A stretch of 24,287 bases of DNA from Trichomonas tenax (Eukaryota; Parabasalia; Trichomonadida; Trichomonadidae), in assembly GCA_023091735.1 (NCBI GenBank), contig JALKBU010000798.1, positions 1 through 24,287 on the forward strand. The letters are read 5' to 3'. The notes below the pieces were generated by a model. That model saw nothing but the letters and a program-made list of their open reading frames with translations. It was not told where the DNA came from and searched no databases. The translations under genes were made by a program, and so were the position numbers. Shown here piece after piece: positions 9,057 through 17,900 of this stretch; position 1 is the stretch's first letter; each line of letters begins with the position of its first letter.

Positions 9057-12000
9057 CTATTTTTTATTCGCATTTCTATTTCTTTCAACAACTATTGGAG
9101 TATCAGGATAAGCTTCGTACACTTGAGTGTTGTACATATTCTGGTCATCAGGGATTTCGAGCATCGCCTGCAGCATATCGTCTGGGATATCATTGATGTT
9201 ATTAGTGTAATCTGGATTTTGGTAAACTTGATAATCGTCATCATCGAAGTCATCTTCGAAATCCTCAAAGCGGACTGGAACAACTTCCTGTGGAATTGGA
9301 TCGCCTGGTTTCCTCCTTTCGATGACAATGTTTGTAGATCCAACATTTATCGATGTTGGCTTTTGTCCAATTGTGATGTTTTTAGATTTTCCGATTGTCA
9401 AACTTGTTTGTGGCTTTGGTGGTTCATCTGGGAACATATCGAATTCATCCGAATTGATAATGAATTCGTCTATTTCTTTGATATCTGAGATAGGGGTGAA
9501 TTTTCCACATTGTTCGTCTTCGAGCATTTCTAAAAGTGAGTCCGGTGGAAGATTTTCGTATCCCTCTGGGATCTCGTAGATATATTTTCCATCCCTGGAA
9601 CGAATATAACTCTTCTTGTCGTTAGGGAATGTCAGAATGACATTCTCGTTTTCTGTGTTAAGAATTGGTGTGGCAACGTCTGTTAAATCTTTGTCATTTT
9701 GATATTGTTTCTTCTCTTCTTCTGTCATCTTTCTAACCTCGATTTTTCCTGGTGTTTGTGATTTCTGGATGCGTTCAACCAATGGCTGACTTGATTCAAC
9801 TAAATTTTCTTTGACTTGTTCTTTTGGCTTTTCGATAATTTCTTCATTCGGTTTTTCTGGAAGATTTATTTCTTCTTCATCTCTCTTAACTTTGAGAGGG
9901 GATGCTTTGTCTGTTGATTTCTGGACTGTGATCTTCTTGGCGAGTTCGCTGTTCTTCTTACCATCAATGACTTTCTGAATGTCGGCATAAGAAACTGGTT
10001 GCAAAGTCTTCTCGAAGTTTGGATCCATACTTATCTCGATGAAGTCTGGTGCTGCCTTCAGGAATGCGTTGATGCTTTCAATGAATTCGTCTGGGTACTG
10101 AGAAGCAAACGCAATTGGGAACGCTTCTGCATATTGCTCGTAAATCATTTCGTTTTCTGGCCAGAATCTATCATAAATAACTCCATCTGTGCCCTGGAAG
10201 TATTCAATGTCTTCATCGAAATCTTCTTCTCCAAATAAATCTTCTTCTTCCTCAGCAAATACTTCTCCCTCTTTCACATCTTCTTCTTCAGCAACAATTT
10301 CACCTTCTGGGATCTCATCTTCCTCTTCTGGTTGAACATTGTCAATATTTCCTTTAACTTCTTCTTTAATTTCTTCTTTAAAATCTTCTTTGATTTCTTC
10401 TTTAATTTCTGCTTTAATTTCTTCCTTTGGTTGAATTTGTTCTTCTGAATTAACATTTTCATTTTGTGTTGGCTGTGGAACTTCTTCAAGAGACTCCTCT
10501 TCCTCAGCATGCGGTGGTTCTTCGATTTGTTTTCTGAGTTCTTTGTCTTCTGGATTGAAATCTGATGGCTTTGATTTCTTCAAAATATCCATAACGAATG
10601 AAGGGCCAAGTTTATCGAACTTCTCTTCCTCTTCAACATTTTCTTCTTGTTTCTTTTCAAGAACAATTGAAGCACCTCCAAACTCTGCGCTTTCTTCATG
10701 AAGCATCTCTTCTTCTTCGAACTTATCATCCTTCTGGATGACAAATTGTGGAACAAGTTCATCATCAGCTTCAACGTCGTTGTAGTCATCTTGTTGGCTG
10801 GCGAATCCCTTGGACATAACAAGAGACTGCTTCTCATTCTTTGAAACATTGTATTGCTCATTCGGAATATCTTCTTCGTAGTCATAATCTGAGCCAAAAT
10901 CATTCGACTTCTTCTGGATTCTGAGTGGTTTAGCTCTGTCGCTGGATGTAATTAATGGCTGCTGTATCTGTTGTGAGTTGTGTCTGTGGGAGTGCTTCTT
11001 TCGTGAAAGAATCACCGGTGGCTCTGGATCTGGTGGCAATGGGAACTGAGAAGGATTCATGCGATGATTGATGCAAGCTTCAAGGAATTCTGGTGTTAAT
11101 GTTGTCATCTTCTCATCGAGATTGATATCAGTGACGATCCTCAAATACTCTTCCTGAATGCTGTCGAGTATCTCATAGATGTAATCGTAATCAATAAGTT
11201 CCGGTAGGTAATAAGCGAAATCATCTGGAAGGCAATAACCATAATCGTACAAAATTTCCTCCAAAAGTTCTTCTGGCGATAACTGCGATGACGAAGAAGC
11301 TGTTTTCCTCTTCTTCTTTCTGTGTGTCCTCTCTGGCTGCTGTTGCTCTTCCATTGGAGGCATTTCCTGGCCCGGACGCTGAACAGTGATGCCGAATGAT
11401 GCAAGAGCTTGTTGCGGAGATTTTTGGCCTCCAAATTTGCCGAATGATAGCTTTGGTTGATTGCTCTTCGATGGCTGCTGCATCTGTTGTTGTTTCATGC
11501 CTGGAATTTCGGCTTTGATGCCGAATTCAGATGCAATTAAAACATTTGCTTCTTTGTTGAGCATTCCTGGTAATTGTGCATTAATTCCGTATCTTGCAGC
11601 CAACTGCGTCTGTCTTGAACCTTGTTGTTGTCCTGGAATTTCAGCGTGAATTCCAAATTGTGATGCATTTTGAACAGCTTTTTGCTTGTAAGCATCATCA
11701 AAGTATGAATTTTGTTGTGGTTGTTGTGGTTCTGATTGATAATTCGGATCCATTGGTAATTTTGCTGAAATTCCAAATTTTGCTGCAGCAGCGATTCCAC
11801 TTTGTCCAACGTTCTGATTTTGCACTTGTTGTGCATTCTTTTGCATCTGTGCTTGTTGCTTCATTCCTGGTGTTTCAGCTTGAATTCCAAATGCAGCCGC
11901 AGCAGCCAATCCTGAGGATATTTGATACTGATTCTGCTGGTATCCTTGTTTTGGCTGTGTTTGGTAAAGATTTCTTGGATTTTGTCTTTCATTTTGTCTA

Positions 12001-12533
12001 TTGTAAATTAAATCTTGAATGTTTAAGTTTGTTTCTTGCGAATTTTGTCCAAATCGTTGTTGTTGGTATTGCTGCATGTTTTCTGGCAATTTGCTCACTG
12101 GTGAAGATAAATTGTATTGATGCATCGGTTTGTGAGGCGGAGAAGGTGGCATTCCCGGATGAGCACCTGGCGGAGGCATCGCTCCAGGCGGGAAACTGTA
12201 TGGTGGCGGATATGGAAACATCATTGGATATCCAGGCGGCATTTGCGCCGGCATTGGCGGAAATCCGTATGGTGGAGGCATCATTTGCTGTGGCGTCATT
12301 CCCGGTCTTTGATTAGGAAAATATCCAGGAGGAGGAGGCTGTGGATGCATAAATGGTACCTGCGGAGGAAAGCTCGGTGGATATCCTGGAGGAACAGGAG
12401 GAAAATTCGGTTGTTGTGGTGGATAATTTTGATTTCCCATAGGAAACTGCTGAGAGTTAACGGATCCGCTGTGTCCGGGACTGCCAGCGTAGAAATTGTA
12501 TCCTGGAGCGGGAGATTGGTTTCCTCTCTGCAT
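9057..12533 (-). CDS. Large proline-rich, acidic scaffold-like protein with six FGIxAExPG repeats
   Basis: The frame is 1158 codons, with ATG at 12531-12533 and TAG at 9057-9059. Residues 1-140 are Pro/Gly/Met/Tyr-rich (PPPGYF, PPPYGFPP), and residues 150-400 are Gln/Asn-rich. Within 205-390 are six copies of a 10-12-residue motif, (A)x(F/Y)GI-x-A-x-x-PG, for example FGIQAETPGMKQQ and FGIKAEIPGMKQQ. A basic KKKRK cluster near 405 could be a nuclear localisation signal. It is followed by a Tyr/Asp-rich, probably folded stretch (LPDDFAYYLPELIDYDY, about 430-500). Residues 540-780 are Glu-rich with a KEEIKE-type tract. Shorter folded-looking islands occur near 780-860 and 970-1040, and a four-step IGK/IGQ/VGS/VIE strand-like repeat near 1050-1080. 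No catalytic domain is recognised. The composition suggests a multivalent, largely disordered RNA- or transcription-associated scaffold, but that is inference. The many opposite-strand frames are shadows. No clear initiator precedes the ATG. Confidence 0.85.
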   Translation of the reverse strand: MQRGNQSPAPGYNFYAGSPGHSGSVNSQQFPMGNQNYPPQQPNFPPVPPGYPPSFPPQVPFMHPQPPPPGYFPNQRPGMTPQQMMPPPYGFPPMPAQMPPGYPMMFPYPPPYSFPPGAMPPPGAHPGMPPSPPHKPMHQYNLSSPVSKLPENMQQYQQQRFGQNSQETNLNIQDLIYNRQNERQNPRNLYQTQPKQGYQQNQYQISSGLAAAAAFGIQAETPGMKQQAQMQKNAQQVQNQNVGQSGIAAAAKFGISAKLPMDPNYQSEPQQPQQNSYFDDAYKQKAVQNASQFGIHAEIPGQQQGSRQTQLAARYGINAQLPGMLNKEANVLIASEFGIKAEIPGMKQQQMQQPSKSNQPKLSFGKFGGQKSPQQALASFGITVQRPGQEMPPMEEQQQPERTHRKKKRKTASSSSQLSPEELLEEILYDYGYCLPDDFAYYLPELIDYDYIYEILDSIQEEYLRIVTDINLDEKMTTLTPEFLEACINHRMNPSQFPLPPDPEPPVILSRKKHSHRHNSQQIQQPLITSSDRAKPLRIQKKSNDFGSDYDYEEDIPNEQYNVSKNEKQSLVMSKGFASQQDDYNDVEADDELVPQFVIQKDDKFEEEEMLHEESAEFGGASIVLEKKQEENVEEEEKFDKLGPSFVMDILKKSKPSDFNPEDKELRKQIEEPPHAEEEESLEEVPQPTQNENVNSEEQIQPKEEIKAEIKEEIKEDFKEEIKEEVKGNIDNVQPEEEDEIPEGEIVAEEEDVKEGEVFAEEEEDLFGEEDFDEDIEYFQGTDGVIYDRFWPENEMIYEQYAEAFPIAFASQYPDEFIESINAFLKAAPDFIEISMDPNFEKTLQPVSYADIQKVIDGKKNSELAKKITVQKSTDKASPLKVKRDEEEINLPEKPNEEIIEKPKEQVKENLVESSQPLVERIQKSQTPGKIEVRKMTEEEKKQYQNDKDLTDVATPILNTENENVILTFPNDKKSYIRSRDGKYIYEIPEGYENLPPDSLLEMLEDEQCGKFTPISDIKEIDEFIINSDEFDMFPDEPPKPQTSLTIGKSKNITIGQKPTSINVGSTNIVIERRKPGDPIPQEVVPVRFEDFEDDFDDDDYQVYQNPDYTNNINDIPDDMLQAMLEIPDDQNMYNTQVYEAYPDTPIVVERNRNANKK

Positions 12534-13441
12534 TTTTAAAAGATTTTTTTGAAAAAGATTTATAGCGACGATAGAATTCTTGCAAATTTTTGAATTTCCG
12601 AAAAATCAACATTTCTTCCGGAGTCCGATTTCTGACTTTCCATGGCCTGGACACTGCGAAAATCGCAATGGAATTCGAATATCTAGGATTTTTGATTTAA
12701 GGTTAAAATATTATCAAATCTACAGCACATTTCGAGAACTCATATCCATTATACACTACTCAAATATAATTTAAATTCGATTAGTCAAGGCTTTAAACTC
12801 AATTCTTATATTTGCAGAAACATCAAGTCTCGGTCAAATGTTATGCGAGTGAAATCTTTCTTATCAACGTCATTCTTAATTTAATTAGTAATAATGTGAT
12901 AGAAACTATGGATTGCATATTGATATTATAAAATTATTCCTGTTACTATTGCTATTATTGAGAAAAATCCAAAATTAAACATGATAAACTCCTAAAAATA
13001 TAAATTATGTATTTGGCGCTGCTATGTATCTGCATAGCTATAGCTTTTGAATGTTGTTGAATTTCATCTAAACAAATTTATGTGAATCGATTGATATAGA
13101 TTTTTTGAATATTTTCTGATATATAGCTCAGTAATATCTCAATAAGATTACACTTATACAATACTAATGAAATCTCAAGTCAAAATAATATTATATGGAG
13201 TTTTATATGTTATGTTTTCAAAATCTGTTTGCATTGCGCGAATTCAAACCAATACTATAAAATTATATACAAACTTTATATGCTGCTACATGATTTTCAG
13301 TTTATGTCAGAATAAAAGCAATTCATTCTAAAAAATTAAAAATAATTTAAAAATGCAACGTAAGTCTGTGTTTGATCGATGCAAATAGAAATAAAAGTGC
13401 GTGTAATTAACATTTAGTTCGTGATAATCAAATATTTGTGT
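12534..13441. other. Intergenic AT-rich region between two minus-strand genes
   Basis: No frame, RNA gene or repeat stands out on either strand. It must hold the promoter of the 9057-12533 gene (to its right on the minus strand) and the 3' end of the methyltransferase gene. The first 100 bases contain no exact TCAYTWW match on the minus strand. Confidence 0.5.
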
Positions 13442-13444
13442 TTA
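13441..13444 (-). terminator. UAAA polyadenylation signal overlapping the stop codon
   Basis: The methyltransferase stop reads TAA-A on the minus strand. In trichomonads UAAA, often including the stop codon, acts as the polyadenylation signal. Confidence 0.5.
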
Positions 13445-14032
13445 AATGTGAGCCGTGACAAGATAAATTGGGACTTGTTGGTTCAAGTGCTCGAATGAAC
13501 CATAGTCCTCCCACTTGACGTCAAGGAAACCCTTCTCTGCGACAGCTTCAACCAAAACCTTTGGTTCGAAACCATGGTGTGGAATTGAAACACTTTCTGG
13601 GATGACACCAGTGTAAATCTCGATAATAATGAGCTGTCCGTTTGGACTAAGAAGTGAATGCATCCTTGCGAGAGCTCCTTTGTAATCTTCAACGTGATGT
13701 AAGCAGATGGAAGCGAAAATGAGATCAAACTTCTCACCCTCGTACTCTTCGATGGTCTTGTTGACTAACTCGTAGTTCTTGAGTTCAAGGAAATCAAGAG
13801 ATTTCTTGACATTATCGATGGCATCCTTAGAGGGATCGATGAATGTCATCTTCTTGCATTTCTTGATGATGTTGAGGCCGACCAAACCTCTCTCGCAGCC
13901 AAAATCGAGAACAGACATGTTCGGGCTGACTTTGGCAAGCTCTATGATGGTGTTAGCGAACCTCTCTGTCCTCTGGATGCTGAGCGCTGGAATGTTGAAC
14001 TCTTGGTAGAGAAGTTTGATATCTTTGGACAT
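13442..14032 (-). CDS. Class I SAM-dependent methyltransferase, 196 residues
   Basis: I start at ATG 14030-14032 (MSKDIKLLYQ) because the frame further upstream has only TTG codons and the two initiator elements lie just beyond. Residues 40-53 (SVLDFGCERGLVGL) are the SAM-binding motif I. FIDPSKDAID (65-74) carries the acidic residue after strand 2. FDLIFASICLHHVED (102-116) is motif II/post-II, and LLSPNGQLIIIE (127-138) is motif III. The protein matches the small UbiE/Methyltransf_11 type, and the C-terminal strand region is present, so it looks complete. Motif I has CERG where CGxG/CGTG is usual. The substrate cannot be told from sequence. Such compact enzymes are widespread in bacteria and transfer is possible. 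It probably acts in the cytosol, as no targeting signal is seen. Confidence 0.85.
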   Translation of the reverse strand: MSKDIKLLYQEFNIPALSIQRTERFANTIIELAKVSPNMSVLDFGCERGLVGLNIIKKCKKMTFIDPSKDAIDNVKKSLDFLELKNYELVNKTIEEYEGEKFDLIFASICLHHVEDYKGALARMHSLLSPNGQLIIIEIYTGVIPESVSIPHHGFEPKVLVEAVAEKGFLDVKWEDYGSFEHLNQQVPIYLVTAHI

Positions 14033-14040
14033 CAACAAGA

Positions 14041-14062
14041 AAAATGATTATATAAAAAGTGA
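14041..14062 (-). promoter_or_regulatory. Two trichomonad initiator (Inr) elements for the methyltransferase gene
   Basis: On the minus strand TCATTTT (14041-14047) and TCACTTT (14056-14062) both match the trichomonad initiator TCA(+1)YTWW exactly. Starts at the A residues would give 5' leaders of about 12 and 27 bases to ATG 14032, the very short leaders usual in these organisms. No other gene in the window has an exact match this close. Confidence 0.65.
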
Positions 14063-14956
14063 TATTTTGTTCAAAGTTTTTTGCTAAATTCTCAAGCGCT
14101 GGACCTCTCAATAACTCTATGGACGTGATTAGTGTGACATGTTCCTGGTAAAGAGTAGCCTGACGCTGTTTGGGGCACAAATTTGAACTGTATTTTTTGA
14201 TTAAAAAGTTATGTGACCAACTAAGAGGCCATAATTGGGAAAATTTTGCAGGACAGGGCCAAACTATTCAGATTTGTTAATGTGCTTTTGAATTGACAAA
14301 GTTTTTATAATCGCTAAAAATATATGAACAGCATTTTGGTTATAGTGTATATGCAACAGATGCTTCTTCTACAGCACATTGATAATATAATAATTAGTGT
14401 GATCTATAATGTCTTTTTATTTCTTTATTTCAAAACATTTTTATTAAATATATCTACAATTTGTATTCATGGATTATGATATACATATTCATGCAAATGA
14501 ATAATTTGTTTACCATAGTAATATATTTTCATATTTAATTTTCAAAAAAAAAATATCTTGTGATACAAAACAAATATCTATGATCTATGATCAGAAGTAC
14601 GAAAGTTGTATATTTTCATTGGAATTGAGATTCAAATTAAAATAACAATTATTATTGAAATATATATTTTTTGGCAATTGAAACGAATATATATATATTC
14701 ATTGGTTTTACTGTGCTATTTGTATCTTAACTCCAATTAGATTGGCTCCTTAACAGCATTATTTCATGTTGATATTTGAAAAACAATTAAAATAATTGTT
14801 TTGGTGAAATGTTTAATGGAATATATGATATCCTGACAAATTCAAGTTTGACAGGATGGTTAAAATGGATAACAGAAAAAGTATTTAGAAAATCAAAATA
14901 TATAATTCATGATCCAAAAATTCTTCGATAAAATGCTTTTCTATATCATGGAGTGA
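14063..14956. other. Divergent intergenic region, AT-rich
   Basis: The promoters of the methyltransferase gene (minus) and the TOG-like gene (plus) face apart across it. No coding sequence is convincing. An imperfect hairpin, ATCCTGACAAA-6-TTTGACAGGAT (14830-14857, 10 of 11 pairs), lies 100 bases upstream of the plus-strand ATG. Runs of TA occur at 14660-14700. There is no TCAYTWW match in the last 80 bases before ATG 14957. Confidence 0.5.
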
Positions 14957-17900
14957 ATGAATCCAAAGAGAATGATGAAATTTAAAAATAAAAAAGTGCC
15001 AAAATTTGGCGGTTTAAAAATAAAAATAAATTTGAAGCAACAAAATAACAGAAACCCTTCATTCCATTCTGACATCAGTGAGATGATAAGTGAATCTGGA
15101 GCTCACATTGTCGATGTGGAGGGAACTTTTATACATTTTACCGATAATCCATTAAGTCCTGAAATTAAAATCCTCAGTTCGATGTTAGAACAAGAAAATC
15201 AAACGAAATACACGCCAAACTATCAAAATGATGAATTTAACTCGAGTAATTTTGAAAATTCGATGACATTTCGAACAATTAAGCCAAAAAATCAAAATAC
15301 TTCGATAAATTCACCACAATTCCACAGTATTCGATATTCTCCACAAAAATCGCGATTTTCTCGAACCCTTCCTTCTCGACAATCAATATCTCCACTTCTT
15401 GATAATGAAACTGAGCAAATGTTTACAGTTTACGACTCGCAAGACGGAAATTCAGAATATAACATCAATAATATTACAAATAAATACATATCAAAAATCC
15501 CAGAAAAACATTATTTTCAGTCACCATCAAAAATACCGTCGGGATCTCCGATAATGAAGATTCCAAACAACAAATCGTATAATTTGGACAACCTTCCTTC
15601 AGAAGCTTTCGGACAACCTTTTCAAGAGGAAGAAATAACGCCTTTGATATTAAATCTTCCTTTGCCACAGAGAATAGCGGTCAAAGATACAGAATCCGAT
15701 ACAGAAATGACTCAAACGTCATTTACAAAAGAAGAATTTATTAATTATATTGGACAAGATATTGCAAAATTGCTAAATTCGAGGTTGTTTAAACAGAGAA
15801 TAAAAGGGTTGAACGAAATACAGGGAATATTACAGTCCGAAGGAGATTTAGATAATGTCGCTGAATTATTCTTTCTAGGCATTTCACAGATGCCTGGATT
15901 CAAGGAATCGAATACATTTGTGAACCAACTGATTATTGACATCATCAGGCACATAATAACAAAAGCAGAAAATATCACAAAATCGGTTGTTTACATGATA
16001 TTACCTTATTTGGTTGAAAAAGGAAGTGATGCAAAACTGAAGAAGTCTATATTCGACATGGATATGATGATATCGGAAGCATTGTGTCCAAATTTTATGT
16101 TATTGCAATTATTAAAAATCGCATCATCGAAGAAAAATCAAAAAACAATTGCTTCAGTTTTAGAAGTTTCACAACAGATTTTAACAACTTTTGGGCCCGG
16201 AGATCTCAATTTGGCTCATTATATACCGTTATTAGTTACTTCTTTGAGTAGCTCAAATCCAGAAGTCAAGAAATATTCGCTACAAATATCAAAATATTTA
16301 TATAAAAAATTCGGAGATCCAATACAAAATATTGGTGAAAAATTAGCGCCAGCAATTAAATCTCATTTTTTAAATGAATTACAAAATGCTCCAGAAGTTG
16401 CTCCACCAACAAAGAACTATTTCAGACAAAGAGCACAAACAAATAAACCAATGAATACACAAACAAAAGCTGCTGAAAAACAAGCAATGAGAATAACAGA
16501 TATTATAACAAATGATCAATGCACTCAAATTATGATATCATCAAAATTTTCCGAACATAAATTTTTCTTACAATCAGTAGAAAACGCAATAGAAGCTTGT
16601 CACAATAAAATACAATCAGCAGATCTCGAAATAGTTCTAAAATCACTTCAGTTTCTTGCTACAAATGGAAATCAAAATATTGTTGCTTTAGCTTTAGTTG
16701 TAATGAGAAAACTTGCTGAATCAGCTGATGCTGGAATTTCCAAATTTGCTAATTATGTTGCAGAAGCTGTTATTGGTGCTTGGGGTGATCAAAGACAAAG
16801 TTTAAGAGAAGCAGCAACAGAAACAGCAGCTTCATACAAAAATACACCAGTTTTCATTAAAGCAATTCTCTCAGTGAAATCATATGCGTCGGGAATGAGA
16901 TTGGAAATATTTAAGTATATAGAAAGAATGTCTAATGAGATACAACCAGCAGATTTAGCGAAATTAGTTCCAATTGTGTTTTCTTCAATCGATGATAAAT
17001 CTCCAAATGTTAGAACGAAAGCTTTAAATGCTGCTCTCATTGTTAAAAGCATAACTCCGGATGTTTATCAACAAAATCTCGAAAAATCATCGCGAGAAAT
17101 CCAGAAGAAACTCAATCAAATAAGTTCACCAGCAAAAGCTAAACCTTATGATGCCAAATCAGTACAATCATCAACAAAATCGGAGCCAAAGCAAGAAATA
17201 ACTCCAAAATCAGAAAAATCAACAAAAGAATCACCAAAATCAGTGAAAGAACCTGTTGAACAGAAAATTGCAATTATAACTGATCAGGATAAGAAAGAGA
17301 CGAGGCTTTCAGCTTTCTCTGATCTCCTGAACAGTCAAAATATATCAGAAAAAGCAAGAATTCAAAGGATCGCAGAATCAACTAAAAATGACAGCCAAAT
17401 AATATTCCCGCATTCAATCTTCAAAGGACTTTTTTCTAATACACTCGCTGAACAGATTGTATCATTAGGAAATATATCAGCAATCCTCAAAACGGACAGA
17501 TTAAGCATTGAACTTTGCAGCGATGTTTTCGTTCGCTATTTTTCGATGAAAGTTGCAGAAAAACAAGTCAAATTAGTTCAAATTATTTTGCAGCTTCTCA
17601 ATGATATTTTTTCATCTGCGGATATATCACAAGTTGAATTGAGATTCATGATTCCATATATTCTTAATTGCTATGAATCAATGAACGAATTAAGTCCAGA
17701 ATGCGATGATCTTTTATTCCTTTTTAGAATCAACTGCGATATCAAAGTTTTGTCGGAAATTTATGTTTCTCTTATTCCCAAGTCTACGAATTCTCTCAGT
17801 ATAATATTTACAGAGTTATCTTATTTATTAGTTCACGATATCAATATATTGATGCAGTTATTCGTATCTTGTACGGGTTTGTTGAATCACGAATCAGAAA

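Noticed and set aside
9015..9579. Plus-strand frames of 157 and 85 codons
   Set aside because: They overlap the 3' end of the 1158-residue minus-strand gene, whose protein has far more plausible composition.
11594..12539. Long plus-strand frames (240 and 140 codons) opposite the proline-rich gene
   Set aside because: They are shadows of the repetitive minus-strand coding sequence, with biased Val/Phe/Leu or Arg/Trp composition.
13479..13500. GGTTCA...TGAACC hairpin resembling a tRNA T-arm
   Set aside because: It lies inside the methyltransferase coding sequence and no acceptor, D or anticodon arms surround it.
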